DNA from: Halovenus carboxidivorans
GTDB lineage: Archaea; Halobacteriota; Halobacteria; Halobacteriales; Haloarculaceae
Direction of reading: 5' to 3'
DNA: 64,000 bases
NCBI RefSeq assembly: GCF_009831575.1
Contig: NZ_WUUT01000005.1
Coordinates: forward strand, 186,001 to 250,000
Shown: positions 53,333 to 62,610 of the stretch, one piece after another
How the letters are laid out: each line of letters starts with the position of its first letter
How positions within the stretch are numbered: position 1 is the first letter of the stretch
Notes under the pieces: model-generated
The model's input: only the letters and a program-made list of their open reading frames with translations
Databases searched by the model: none
What the model was told of the DNA's origin: nothing
Made by a program: the position numbers and the translations under genes

Positions 53333-54493
53333 ATGGAGTTCGGACTCACCGAGGAGCAAAAACAGATCCAGGAGGAAGTGCGCAAGTTCGCGGAGAACGA
53401 GATCAAGCCGGTGGCGTCGGAGTACGACCGCGAGGAGAAGTATCCCCACGACGTGATCGACGAGGCGGCGAAGATGGGACTGACTGGCTCGCAGATCCCC
53501 GTCGAGTACGGCGGTGCCGGCTACTCGACCGTCGAGAACATGCTCATCGCCGAGGAACTGTTCGCCGCCGACCCCGGACTCGCACTCTGTGTGATGTCGA
53601 CATCGTTCGGCACGGAGAATATCATGGAGTTCGGCACGGAAGAGCAGAAAGAGAAGTACCTCGAACCGGTCGCCCGCGGCGAGAAAATCTCCGGCGCGGC
53701 GATCAGCGAACCACACGCCGGCTCTGACGTGTCCTCGATTTCGACCAGCGCCGAGAAAGACGGCGACGAGTGGGTTATCAACGGCAACAAGATGTGGATC
53801 ACCAACGGCACGGTGGCTGATTTCGTGGTCGCGCTGTGCGAGACCGATCCCGACGCCCAGGGTCGGTACAACGGCTTCAGTCAGATCGTCATCGAGACCG
53901 ACCGCGACGGTTTCGAGGCGGAGAAGATCACCGGGAAGATGGGGATCCGCGCCTCCGATACGGCCGAGTTGATCTTCGACGACGTGCGCGTGCCCGAGGA
54001 GAATCTGGTCGGCACGCGGGGCGCTGGCTTCCTCCAGCAGATGCAGTTCTTCGACGAGACGCGGACTGGCGTCGCCGCTCAAGGCGTGGGGATTGCGCGC
54101 GGGGCCGCCGAGCGCGCCCTGCAGTATGCGGACGAGCGAGAGCAGTTCGGCCAACCGATCGGGGAGTTCCAGGCGATCCAGCACAAACTCTCGGACATGT
54201 TCACGAAAATCGAGGCCGCACACCTGCTGACGCTGAAATCCGCCTGGGCCGTCGAGAACGACTCCGACGTGAACCTGACGCAGTTGGCGTCGATGGCCAA
54301 AGAATACGGCTCCCGCGTCGCCGTCGACGTGGCCAACGAGGCGCTGCAGATCCACGGCGGGGCCGGCTACGTCGACGACTTCGACGTCGAGCGGTTCTAC
54401 CGCGACGCCAAGATCACCCAGATCTACGAGGGCACCACCGAGATCCAGAAGAACATCATCGCCCGCGAACTGCAGGACAAGGGGATGACCTGA
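53333..54493 (+). CDS. Acyl-CoA dehydrogenase
   Basis: A 386-residue FAD enzyme introducing the alpha-beta double bond into acyl-CoA. It has FGLTEEQKQIQEEVRKFAE at the N-terminus, the FAD and substrate motif ISEPHAGSDVSSI, MWITNGTVADF, and the catalytic glutamate in QIYEGTTEIQKN near the C-terminus. Substrate chain length cannot be read from sequence. Own leaderless promoter. Confidence 0.94.
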   Translation: MEFGLTEEQKQIQEEVRKFAENEIKPVASEYDREEKYPHDVIDEAAKMGLTGSQIPVEYGGAGYSTVENMLIAEELFAADPGLALCVMSTSFGTENIMEFGTEEQKEKYLEPVARGEKISGAAISEPHAGSDVSSISTSAEKDGDEWVINGNKMWITNGTVADFVVALCETDPDAQGRYNGFSQIVIETDRDGFEAEKITGKMGIRASDTAELIFDDVRVPEENLVGTRGAGFLQQMQFFDETRTGVAAQGVGIARGAAERALQYADEREQFGQPIGEFQAIQHKLSDMFTKIEAAHLLTLKSAWAVENDSDVNLTQLASMAKEYGSRVAVDVANEALQIHGGAGYVDDFDVERFYRDAKITQIYEGTTEIQKNIIARELQDKGMT

Positions 54494-54589
54494 TCGGGAT
54501 CACGGACGGCAACGCGGCGTTCGGTGACCGAGCCAGAGAGGATACCGCCGAGGTGTGAGCCGGGGCGGTTCCGATCAGCAACGCAGATC

Positions 54590-54597
54590 TTTTTATT
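54590..54597 (+). promoter_or_regulatory. TATA element of the NAC gene
   Basis: TTTTTATT-type element centred 26 bases before the ATG at 54619. Confidence 0.6.
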
Positions 54598-54618
54598 GCG
54601 TGGCGAAAAGAGAGAGGT

Positions 54619-54993
54619 ATGTTTGGAGGAGGCGGTGGCGGACTCGACTCGCGTAAGATGCAGCAAATGATGAAGCAGATGGGCATCGACATCGACGAAC
54701 TCGATGCCGAGGAAGTAATTATCAAGACGAGTGAGGAGACGCTCGTCTTCGATAACCCGGATGTCCAGCGAATGGACGCCCAGGGCCAGGAGACGTACAA
54801 CGTCGTCGGCAGTCCGCGAACTGAGGAGGGGGACGTGTCGACGACCGAAGACGACGAGTCCGACGACGGGATTCCACAGGAAGACATCGAGACGGTCGCC
54901 GACCGTGCCGGTGTCAGCGAGGCCGAGGCGGAGGAGGCGCTGGAAGCGACCGGCGGGATGCCGCTGGACGCGATCGAACGACTCTCGGAGTGA
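54619..54993 (+). CDS. nac: Nascent polypeptide-associated complex protein
   Basis: A 124-residue archaeal NAC: N-terminal FGGGGGGLDSRKMQQMMKQM, the beta-barrel NAC domain (VIIKTSEETLVFDNPDVQ), an acidic linker and a C-terminal UBA domain (DIETVADRAGVSEAEAEEAL). It binds nascent chains at the ribosome exit. trmI starts 3 bases after its stop. Confidence 0.95.
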   Translation: MFGGGGGGLDSRKMQQMMKQMGIDIDELDAEEVIIKTSEETLVFDNPDVQRMDAQGQETYNVVGSPRTEEGDVSTTEDDESDDGIPQEDIETVADRAGVSEAEAEEALEATGGMPLDAIERLSE

Positions 54994-54996
54994 GTC

Positions 54997-55728
54997 GTGG
55001 CGTATCTCTTCGTCGGTGAGGGCAGGGAGTACCTGCTCGAACCGGGTGCGACCTTGGAGACGGATCTGGGGATTCTCGAAGTACCCGAGAACGTCGAGGC
55101 GGGCGATACCGTCGAGACGCATCTGGGGACGGCCTTCGTCGCGCGAGAGTTGCGCGGCCCGGATCTCTTCCATCACTTCGAGCGGACCGGCGCGCCGATG
55201 ATGCCCCGGGACATCGGCCTCGTGATGGGCCATACCGGTGTCAAACAGGGCGACCGCGTCCTCGACGCCGGAACCGGAACGGGTGTGCTCGCGGCCTCGC
55301 TCGGCCGCGCCGGTGCCGACGTGGTCACCTACGAGCAGGATCCGGAGTTCGCCGAAGTGGCCCGGGAGAACATGGCGCTCGGTTCCGTCGCCAACGCTGT
55401 CGAGGTGCGAACCGGCGACGTGACCGAGCACCTCGACGAACTAGGTGGGGAGTTCGACCTGCTGACCCTGGATACCGAGGACGCCCCGGCCGTCGTCGCA
55501 CACGCGTCCGAACTGCTCAGTCCGGGGGGCTTTCTCGCGGTCTACTCGCCGTTCGTCGAAGCGACCAGCGAGGTCGTCAAAACCGCACGCGAGGCCGGCC
55601 TCGACGGTGTCGAGAGCTTAGAGACGATCCAGCGGGAGATGGACGTTGGCGACCGGGGGACCCGACCCTCGACGGCCGGTGTCGGTCACACGGGCTATCT
55701 GACGTTCGCCCGGAATCCTACGCTGTGA
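54997..55728 (+). CDS. trmI: tRNA (adenine-N1)-methyltransferase TrmI
   Basis: A 243-residue SAM enzyme modifying adenines 57/58 of tRNA. The N-terminal small domain (MAYLFVGEGREYLLEPGAT) is followed by the Rossmann fold with VLDAGTGTGVLAASLGRAG and the LDTEDAPAVV segment. GTG start three bases after NAC, so co-transcribed. Its last 11 bases overlap the convergent gene. Confidence 0.88.
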   Translation: MAYLFVGEGREYLLEPGATLETDLGILEVPENVEAGDTVETHLGTAFVARELRGPDLFHHFERTGAPMMPRDIGLVMGHTGVKQGDRVLDAGTGTGVLAASLGRAGADVVTYEQDPEFAEVARENMALGSVANAVEVRTGDVTEHLDELGGEFDLLTLDTEDAPAVVAHASELLSPGGFLAVYSPFVEATSEVVKTAREAGLDGVESLETIQREMDVGDRGTRPSTAGVGHTGYLTFARNPTL

Positions 55729-56356
55729 GCCGCTGGTAGATCGCGTCCAGTAACTGGCGGAACTCGGATTCGTACTCCTCGGCGGTCCGCGTGAGCGGGT
55801 CCGCTGCGTCGGCAATCCCGAACTGATCGGCCAGCGGTGCCGACGGAAACCCCGCGGTGACAATCACTCCCCGTCGGCGGTGGGTCAACACCGTCAACCG
55901 AAAACTCAGCGCGAGCGAGCGCCCGTCGACCTCGGGAAGCGGGTCTGTCGCTCTGAACGTCCGAACGCGTGCGCGACCGCGCCTGCCGACCCGGAGTCGG
56001 TCCCGTCGCCCCTCTCTGATCTCGGTCAGCCCTCGCCGTTCGAGGCGGTCGGCAAACGACGACCGGGCCTCTCGTCGGACCGTCGAGGCGAACGCCGACA
56101 GCGAGACGCCGGGCGGTAGCGACGGCTGGAACCGGAGCCGGGTGATCGCAACGAACCGAACTGGGTGGTCTACCGTCTCGTCGGTCGCCGCGGCCAGTGC
56201 CGTCCGCGAGCGGTCGTCCTCGTAGCGAAACGTCTCTCCGTCGATACGGGCAGCAGCCAACTCGAACAGCCGCTCTGTCCGCTGCTCCGCCAGAGAGAAC
56301 CCCGCGTCGTCGAACGCGGCCTGCGGGACGACCGGATCGGGACGATTCGAGCTCAT
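55718..56356 (-). CDS. Conserved haloarchaeal hypothetical protein (212 aa)
   Basis: A soluble protein starting MSSNRPDPVVPQAAFDDAGF, with a basic middle (DRLERRGLTEIREGRRDRLR, then VGRRGRARVRTF) and a beta-rich C-terminus (VTAGFPSAPLADQFG). It looks like a sensor or lipoprotein-type domain but has no signal peptide. Function unknown. Overlaps trmI tail to tail. Confidence 0.75.
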   Translation of the reverse strand: MSSNRPDPVVPQAAFDDAGFSLAEQRTERLFELAAARIDGETFRYEDDRSRTALAAATDETVDHPVRFVAITRLRFQPSLPPGVSLSAFASTVRREARSSFADRLERRGLTEIREGRRDRLRVGRRGRARVRTFRATDPLPEVDGRSLALSFRLTVLTHRRRGVIVTAGFPSAPLADQFGIADAADPLTRTAEEYESEFRQLLDAIYQRLTA

Positions 56357-56402
56357 TGATACCAGCGCGAGAATCCACCTCACCGGCTCAGTGGCCGCCT
56401 AA

Positions 56403-56723
56403 TCAGTGGTCATCTTCTCGCCATTTGTGTTCACATTCCGTACAGACAAAAAACCGTGTCTCGCTCTCGTCGGCCGCACGGATCTGCTGCATGTACCAGT
56501 ACGCCTCGTCGTTGTCACACTCGGGACACTGCGCGGTCGTTTTCGGTCGGCCCTGGTCTTCGGCCTCGCTCAGATCGACCACTTCCGTCTCCTCCTGGCC
56601 CGACGTCGTCACCATCTGCTCCTCGTCGTTCTCGTCACGCTCCTTCTCGTAGCCACAACTGTTGCAGATCCACGAACCGTTCTCTGTTTTCATCATAGAG
56701 CCGCACTCGTCACAGAATTCCAT
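56403..56723 (-). CDS. Transcription factor S (TFS, TFIIS-like)
   Basis: A 106-residue protein with two zinc ribbons: MEFCDECGSMMKTENGSWIC with CNSCGYEK at the N-terminus, and CPECDNDEAYWYMQQIRAAD ending CTECEHKW at the C-terminus. It stimulates RNA cleavage by RNA polymerase. In the C-terminal ribbon the usual catalytic acidic pair appears as AADESET. A TATA-like element (reverse strand of 56749-56756) is 26-29 bases before ATG 56723. Confidence 0.94.
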   Translation of the reverse strand: MEFCDECGSMMKTENGSWICNSCGYEKERDENDEEQMVTTSGQEETEVVDLSEAEDQGRPKTTAQCPECDNDEAYWYMQQIRAADESETRFFVCTECEHKWREDDH

Positions 56724-56764
56724 GTCACCGGATATGCCGTCCGGATCACATAAAAGACTGGTTT

Positions 56765-57586
56765 TCAGTTGTTCTCCTCCCACTGCTCGCAGGCGTCCAT
56801 ATCGTTCAGCCGCTCCGCGTGAAACCCGCAGTACGGGACGAGTTCGCCGTCGACGCGGACGTACTTGAAGTGGTCGCAGTTCCCGCAGTACTCGTCGGGC
56901 ATGCCGCGGGACTGTGCGGCCTCGAAAATCTCGTCGTCGACGAGCGCGTCGTCGCTGACGGCTCCGCTACCGTCGCTCGCTGGTTCGGGAGTCGTGGTGG
57001 CGTTGGTCTGTGTCGGGACGGAGCCGTCGGGTTCCCCCCCGAACAGCCCGACGCTTCCCGTGCCACCATCCCGGCCGGCGGAGATGACCCGGACGTTCCC
57101 CTCCTCGGTGAGTTCGATTCTGGCGGTTCCGCCCGGATCGATGCGTCGGTTGAACGTGGCGACACTGATGAAAAGCGCCCACAGCGTCAGCAGCGTCCCG
57201 AAGGTGTAGACCGCGGTCGTCACCAGCGCAACCTGCGGGTCGTTCGCGAGCCAGCGATACGGGTACGCCTGCCCGAACAGGAGGACGCCGAGGACCGCCA
57301 GACTCGCGCCGAGCGCGGCCACGGCCCGGGTCCGGTCGCTCGCGGGGACGACGACGAACAGGCCGACGAACACTGCGGGGATTCCGAGGCCGGCGAGTAT
57401 TCCCGCGACCTCGCGGGCGGCGAAGAGATCCAGGCCCAACACCGCCGACAGCTCCGTCGTCGCGACGGGAATCGCACCGACCACCATCGCCGCACCGACG
57501 GCGAACAGAGCCATGCCGAGCCGGCGCTGGCGCGGGTCCGCGACGGTGTTGATCCCGCCCTCGTACACGTCCGAGAGGCTGGTCAT
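56765..57586 (-). CDS. Membrane protein with cytoplasmic zinc-binding tail
   Basis: A 273-residue haloarchaeal protein (DUF7139-like). It has four to six hydrophobic helices between residues 23 and 145, then a flexible acidic region and a C-terminal cysteine cluster (YCGNCDHFKYVRVDGELV, PYCGFHAERL, DACEQW), which could bind zinc. Role unknown. It ends 42 bases upstream of TFS on the same strand. Confidence 0.82.
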   Translation of the reverse strand: MTSLSDVYEGGINTVADPRQRRLGMALFAVGAAMVVGAIPVATTELSAVLGLDLFAAREVAGILAGLGIPAVFVGLFVVVPASDRTRAVAALGASLAVLGVLLFGQAYPYRWLANDPQVALVTTAVYTFGTLLTLWALFISVATFNRRIDPGGTARIELTEEGNVRVISAGRDGGTGSVGLFGGEPDGSVPTQTNATTTPEPASDGSGAVSDDALVDDEIFEAAQSRGMPDEYCGNCDHFKYVRVDGELVPYCGFHAERLNDMDACEQWEENN

Positions 57587-57686
57587 ACCGCCGTGTTGTT
57601 CGACCAGCTACAAAGGTACCCGTCAGACGGCCGTCAGACGACACCGAGCCGAAAGTCATAATCGCTGTCCACCTGAAGGGCCGAAC

Positions 57687-58208
57687 ATGGCAGACGACGA
57701 GGACAGCGAGGAGCCGGCGGTGACACTGGGCACAGGGCAGGTCGTCGAGGGTGCCCCGCTCGCCCGCGTCTCGGCGCGGCTCATGTGGGGCATCGAAAAG
57801 AGCGCGGTCCGCGAGCGCGAGGGCGAGACAGTGATCCGGACCCCCGACGGACCGCAGACCCTCGGTGACGTACTCGAATCGGTCGACAAACAGTACTTCG
57901 CCACCCGACAGGAGTTCGAGACTGCCGTCCGCGAGGTGATCGGCACCGGCCCCGTGCCCACAGAGGGGGCCGACGAGCCCGCAGAGGAGGAAAGAGACAC
58001 TTCCGAGGACGACGAGCACGAGGGCGCGGAAGACGGGACTGACGAGGGCGAAGCCGGGGAACCGGATCAGAGTGACGACGAAGCCGAGAGCGAGACAGAG
58101 GACGGTGAAACTGACGAGAGGAACGACGACCAGAGCGAGGTCGACGGGGGCGACGACAACGAGACTGAGGACGAGAGCGAAAGCGAAGCAGACGACGCCG
58201 AAGAGTGA
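57687..58208 (+). CDS. DUF5789-like small protein with a very acidic tail
   Basis: A 173-residue protein. Residues 1-95 form the conserved part (VSARLMWGIEKSAVREREGE, TLGDVLESVDKQYFATRQEF). The remaining 78 residues are almost only Asp, Glu, Ser, Thr and Gly. A TATA-like element near 57659 supports ATG 57687. Function unknown. Confidence 0.8.
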   Translation: MADDEDSEEPAVTLGTGQVVEGAPLARVSARLMWGIEKSAVREREGETVIRTPDGPQTLGDVLESVDKQYFATRQEFETAVREVIGTGPVPTEGADEPAEEERDTSEDDEHEGAEDGTDEGEAGEPDQSDDEAESETEDGETDERNDDQSEVDGGDDNETEDESESEADDAEE

Positions 58209-58276
58209 CTGAGTGTCGACGGCTACGACGGGGCACCGTGGCGACGGTTCCAAACGAGTGATAATTCGATCCTGGT

Positions 58277-58286
58277 TTTTTATACG
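58277..58286 (+). promoter_or_regulatory. TATA element of the molybdate/tungstate transporter operon
   Basis: TTTTTATACG is centred 26 bases before the ATG at 58308. Confidence 0.65.
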
Positions 58287-58307
58287 ACGGAACGGTATTG
58301 GATTACA

Positions 58308-59240
58308 ATGCGGGGCCACACGGAACCGGACGTGCCACTGACGAGTCGCCGAGCGGTGCTGGCGGCGGCCGGAACGCTTCTGGGGGCTGGCTGTCTCGGC
58401 CTCGGCGGTGACTCCGTGCACGTCCTCTCGGCGGGGAGTCTGGCGACGACCTTCGAGGATCACGTCGGCCCGGCCTTCGAGTCAGAGACGGGGACGGAAC
58501 TCCGGGGGGAGTACTTCGGAACGAACGCGCTCATTCGGATGGTCGAAGACCGGACGACCGTGCCAGACGTGGTCGTGAGCGCCGACGCGACGCTGTTACG
58601 CGACCGACTCGCCCCCGACTGGGACGTCACCTTCGCGAGTAACTCCCTGGGCATCGGATACAGCCCCGATACCGCGTTCGGGGAGGCGCTCACGTCCGGC
58701 GACGGTCCGTGGTACGACCTCGTAACCGACCTCGACAGCGGCGAGTTCGCGATTGCGGATCCCGACCTCGACCCGCTCGGCTACCGTGCCGTGCAGGCCT
58801 TCAAATTAGCCGAACGGGAACACGGCCTCGACGGTTTCCGCGACGAGGTGCTCGAAACCGCCTACAGAGAACCCGAGGAACCCCAACTCATGGCCGGCGT
58901 CGAGACGGGATCGACCGCGGCGGCCGTCGTCTACCGGAACATGGCGATCGATCACGACCTGCCCTTCTACGAGTTTCCACCGGCGTACAACTTCGCCGAC
59001 CCGTCGCTGTCCGACCACTACGCGACGGCGACGTACACCACCGACGAGGGATACACCGCGACGGGCCGACCGATCGTGTACAGCGCGACGGTGTACGAAG
59101 ACGCCGCCTCACCCGCCGCTGGCCGTGATCTCGTCCAGTTCCTCGCGGACAGCGGGCAACTGCTCGTCGACGCGGGGCTGACCGTCGGGGACACGCTACC
59201 GACCGCACACGGAACCACACCGGAGGGGATCACGGTATGA
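58308..59240 (+). CDS. Molybdate/tungstate-type ABC transporter substrate-binding lipoprotein
   Basis: A 310-residue protein with a Tat signal (TSRRAVLAAAGTLLGAGC; the last cysteine is lipidated) and the WtpA/ModA-type binding fold: VLSAGSLATTFED, VVVSADATLL, ADPDLDPLGYRAVQAFKLAE, GVETGSTAAAVVYRN. The oxyanion is probably tungstate or molybdate; sequence alone does not separate them. Overlaps the permease gene by 4 bases. Confidence 0.9.
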   Translation: MRGHTEPDVPLTSRRAVLAAAGTLLGAGCLGLGGDSVHVLSAGSLATTFEDHVGPAFESETGTELRGEYFGTNALIRMVEDRTTVPDVVVSADATLLRDRLAPDWDVTFASNSLGIGYSPDTAFGEALTSGDGPWYDLVTDLDSGEFAIADPDLDPLGYRAVQAFKLAEREHGLDGFRDEVLETAYREPEEPQLMAGVETGSTAAAVVYRNMAIDHDLPFYEFPPAYNFADPSLSDHYATATYTTDEGYTATGRPIVYSATVYEDAASPAAGRDLVQFLADSGQLLVDAGLTVGDTLPTAHGTTPEGITV

Positions 59241-60049
59241 GCTACGCGAGTCGACTCACCGCCGACAGATCCGCCCGAGAGGCGCTCGTGCCGGCGGTGC
59301 TCGGCGGACTGTTGGTCGTCTACTTCCTGATCCCGTTCGTCGCGTTTCTCTCGCGAACCGGGACCGCGAACGTCATCGAGGGACTGTCCTCGCCCGGAGC
59401 CCGAGACGCGATCCGAAACTCGTTGCTCACCGCACCCGTCTCGACGGCGGTTGCGACGGTGTTCGGCGTCCCGCTGGCGTACGTCCTCGCGCGGCGCTCG
59501 TTTCCCGGCAAGCGACTCGTCGAGGCCGTCGTCATCCTCCCGCTGGTGTTGCCGCCGGTCGTCGGCGGAGCGATGCTGTTGACCGCCGTCGGGCAGTTCA
59601 CGCCGCTCGGATCGACGGCAGCAGCACTCGGAGTGCCGCTGACGAACAGTCTGCTCGGGGTCGTCCTCGCGCAGGTGTTCGTCGCTGCGCCGTTCGTGAT
59701 CGTCACCGCACGCGCGGGGTTCGGCGCCGTCGACGAACGGCTCGAACAAGCCTCTCGCTCGCTCGGTTACGGACCGCTCGCGACGTTCTGGCACGTCTCC
59801 CTGCCGATGGCGCGGGGAGCGATCGTCGCCGGCGTGGTGTTGACGTTCGCGCGAGCAATCGGGGAGTTCGGCGCGACGATGATGGTCGCGTACAACCCGC
59901 GGACGATGCCGACGCGGATCTGGGTCGAGTTCATCACCGGCGGGATCGACGAGATCATCCCGCTCGCTGTCGGCCTGCTCGGGATCACGCTCGCCGTCGT
60001 GATATCGATCCAGCGGATCGGACGAGTGCCCACGGTGATCGGCAGATGA
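59237..60049 (+). CDS. Molybdate/tungstate ABC transporter permease
   Basis: A 270-residue inner membrane permease with five to six helices and the ABC-contacting EAA loop (EQASRSLGYGPLATFWHVSL). ARAIGEFGATMMVAYNP is typical of ModB/WtpB. It overlaps both neighbours by 4 bases. Confidence 0.93.
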   Translation: MSYASRLTADRSAREALVPAVLGGLLVVYFLIPFVAFLSRTGTANVIEGLSSPGARDAIRNSLLTAPVSTAVATVFGVPLAYVLARRSFPGKRLVEAVVILPLVLPPVVGGAMLLTAVGQFTPLGSTAAALGVPLTNSLLGVVLAQVFVAAPFVIVTARAGFGAVDERLEQASRSLGYGPLATFWHVSLPMARGAIVAGVVLTFARAIGEFGATMMVAYNPRTMPTRIWVEFITGGIDEIIPLAVGLLGITLAVVISIQRIGRVPTVIGR

Positions 60050-61152
60050 TGCTCGAACTCGACTCGGTCACGCACCGATACGACGACCAGCCCGCGGTCG
60101 AGGACATCTCCTTCGGTGTCGAGGCCGGGGAACTGGTCGCGGTGCTCGGCCCCAGCGGCTGCGGGAAGACCACACTGGTCCAGGCGATTGCCGGCCACGT
60201 GCGACCGAGCGAGGGACGGGTCCGGCTTCGCGGCGACGACGTGACCACCGACCCGCCGGAAGCGCGTGATGTCGGGCTGGTCTTTCAGGAGCCGACGCTG
60301 TTCCCCCACATGACTGTCGGGGAAAACGTCGCGTACGGGCTCGGGCCGGCGGGGGTCACCGACCCGGAGCGGCAGGTCTCGGAGTACTTAGATCTCGTTG
60401 CCCTCGACGAGCGGCGGAGCCTCCGTCCCGACGAACTGAGCGGCGGCCAGAAACGCCGTGTCGAACTCGCGCGCGCCCTCGCACCGGAGCCGGATCTGCT
60501 CCTGCTCGACGAACCGCTCTCGGCGCTGGATCGACAGCTCCGCGAGCAGTTACGGGACGAGATCAGCCGAATCCACTCGGAGACGGGCGTGACGACGCTG
60601 TTCGTCACGCACGATCAGGAGGAGGCGATGGCGCTCGCGGACCGACTCGTGGTGATGAACGAGGGATCGGTCGCCGCGGTCGGAGCCCCGCGGGCGCTGT
60701 ACGAGCGACCGCCGAACCTGTTCGTCGCGGAGTTTCTGGGCCGGTCGAACACGATCACCGTCGATGTGACGGGGGACCGGGCGGCGGTCGAACTCGGCGG
60801 AACGACCCGTCAACTCGCAGACGAATCACAGGCGAGTCCGGATCGAGCGGTCTGTCACCTGCGGCCGCGGGATCTCACGCTGGAGTCGGAGAGCACTGCC
60901 GCCGCGGTGTCGCTGTCCGGACACGTGCGGTCGGTATCCGACCTGGGGAGACGCTACGAGGTAACCGTCGAACTGGCCTGTGGCGACGAGGTTGTCGTCG
61001 AACAGCGGACCGAACCGCCCGCTGTCGGTGACGCCGTCCGCGTGGAGGCGTCTGCCGACGCGCTGTCCGTGTTCACGAAAAACGGTGTGCGGCTCACCCA
61101 CGAGACGGCCGAGCCCTCGTTACAGTCGACAGCCGAACTCCGGGTCGGTTGA
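60046..61152 (+). CDS. Molybdate/tungstate ABC transporter ATP-binding protein
   Basis: A 368-residue ATPase: Walker A GPSGCGKTTL, Q-loop VFQEPTLFPHM, signature LSGGQKRRVELARAL, Walker B LLLLDEPLSALD, and the H-loop VTHDQEEAM. The C-terminal 120 residues form a TOBE/MOP-like regulatory domain (SLSGHVRSVSDLGRRYEVTV). Last gene of the three-gene operon; convergent with the hydratase gene 6 bases away. Confidence 0.94.
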   Translation: MMLELDSVTHRYDDQPAVEDISFGVEAGELVAVLGPSGCGKTTLVQAIAGHVRPSEGRVRLRGDDVTTDPPEARDVGLVFQEPTLFPHMTVGENVAYGLGPAGVTDPERQVSEYLDLVALDERRSLRPDELSGGQKRRVELARALAPEPDLLLLDEPLSALDRQLREQLRDEISRIHSETGVTTLFVTHDQEEAMALADRLVVMNEGSVAAVGAPRALYERPPNLFVAEFLGRSNTITVDVTGDRAAVELGGTTRQLADESQASPDRAVCHLRPRDLTLESESTAAAVSLSGHVRSVSDLGRRYEVTVELACGDEVVVEQRTEPPAVGDAVRVEASADALSVFTKNGVRLTHETAEPSLQSTAELRVG

Positions 61153-61158
61153 CCGGAT

Positions 61159-61953
61159 CTACTTACCCTCGAACTCCGGATCGCGGCCCTCCATGAACGC
61201 TTCGACGCCCTCGTGGTGGTCGTCAGTCTGGAAGACGATTCCCTGCGCGACTGCCTCGTCGGTCATCGCCTGTTCGATTGATTTCTCGAAGCCTTCGTTG
61301 AGTAGACGCTTCGTGTGGCGGAACGCCACGTCGGGGCCGGAGGCGATCTTCGCCGCGAGTTCGTCGACTTTCTCGTCGAACTCGTCGGCGTCGTAGACGT
61401 GGTTGACGAGACCGATCTCCTCGGCGCGCTCGGCGCCGAAGATGTCCCCGGTGAAGACCAGTTCCTTGGCGACGTTCAGCCCGACGAGACGCGGAAGCAG
61501 ATAGGAGGTCCCGGCGTCGACACTCAGGCCGACCTGCCGGAAGACGAAGCCGAAACTGGCCTCCTCGCTGGCGACCTGGATGTCACAGGCGATGGCGAGA
61601 TTCGCACCCGCGCCGACGGCTGGACCGTCGATCTTTGCGATTGTCGGCAGGTGGTACTCGAAGACCCGCGTCAGCGTCTCGGGCGTCCCGTCTTCGAGAT
61701 CCTTCGCACGGTCGTCCAGCGGAACGTCCTCTGTGAGCCCTTCCATCATTCGGTCGATGTCACCGCCGGCGCAGAACGACCCCCCGCTGCCCTCGATGAC
61801 GACGACGCTGGCGTCGCTGTCGTCGATCTCGTCGAGGGCGTCGAGCATCCCCTCCTCGATGCTCTGTGAGAGCGCGTTCCGGCGGTCGGGTTCGTTGAGC
61901 GTGATGGTTGCGATGCCGTCCTCGATGTCGAGTAAGACCGATTCGTCACTCAT
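61159..61953 (-). CDS. Enoyl-CoA hydratase/isomerase family protein
   Basis: A 264-residue crotonase-fold enzyme: NEPDRRNALS, the oxyanion hole segments GSGGSFCAGGDIDRM and GPAVGAGANLAIACD, and VASEEASFGFVFRQVGLSVD, where the glutamate expected of a hydratase at the second catalytic position is not obvious. It probably acts on acyl-CoA in beta-oxidation, hydratase or isomerase. Start at ATG 61953. Confidence 0.9.
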   Translation of the reverse strand: MSDESVLLDIEDGIATITLNEPDRRNALSQSIEEGMLDALDEIDDSDASVVVIEGSGGSFCAGGDIDRMMEGLTEDVPLDDRAKDLEDGTPETLTRVFEYHLPTIAKIDGPAVGAGANLAIACDIQVASEEASFGFVFRQVGLSVDAGTSYLLPRLVGLNVAKELVFTGDIFGAERAEEIGLVNHVYDADEFDEKVDELAAKIASGPDVAFRHTKRLLNEGFEKSIEQAMTDEAVAQGIVFQTDDHHEGVEAFMEGRDPEFEGK

Positions 61954-62082
61954 ACGGTTGTCACCGTCACGGGCCAGATAGGTAACGGTTTCCCCTCCTC
62001 TCGGAGAAATAATTTCCATCGTTCAGAACACTCGTGGTGACACCGGGCTGGCTTTTTGTCGCTCCCACCCGAAGCCCCAGAT

Positions 62083-62538
62083 ATGACGCTGCCAATCGAC
62101 CCGACGGCGCTCACCGAGGAGGATATCGGTCAGAAGCGGGCGACGCTCGCGATGGACCACGAGCAAGCTATCGAGTTCGTCCGCGAGTGCTGTGAGGAGG
62201 CCGGGTTCGGGATTCCGGTGGAGTTCTCCCCCTCCGAGTTACTGAACGAGAAAGTCGACGCGGACCGGGATCCCTACTACGTGTTGGGCGCCTGTAACCC
62301 GCGGATGGCGAATCGGGCGCTCGACCTCTCGGAGAAGCGCATCGGTGGACTCTTCCCGTGTAACGTCATCGTCTGGGAGCGCGAACCCGGCACACAGGAG
62401 GTGTACCACGTTTCGATCATGAAAATCGCGCGGCTCGTCGGGATGGCGCCCGACGACGAGGAGTGGGCAGAGTTGGTCGAAGACACCGGAGAACTCGTCG
62501 ACGACCTCTTCGGGTTGATCGAATCGGAGGCGGTCTAA
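62083..62538 (+). CDS. DUF302 family protein
   Basis: A 151-residue protein: FVRECCEEAGFGIPVEFSPS, YYVLGACNPRMANRALDL, GGLFPCNVIVWER. The DUF302 fold is small and alpha/beta, role not established, sometimes linked to redox or metal stress. A T-rich element centred near 62056 is 26 bases before ATG 62083. Confidence 0.88.
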   Translation: MTLPIDPTALTEEDIGQKRATLAMDHEQAIEFVRECCEEAGFGIPVEFSPSELLNEKVDADRDPYYVLGACNPRMANRALDLSEKRIGGLFPCNVIVWEREPGTQEVYHVSIMKIARLVGMAPDDEEWAELVEDTGELVDDLFGLIESEAV

Positions 62539-62610
62539 CCACCGGTTCGTTTCTCAGGAGTGAGAACACCACGCACAGACTGAAGTATCGCGAGCACATC
62601 TGTTAGTACG

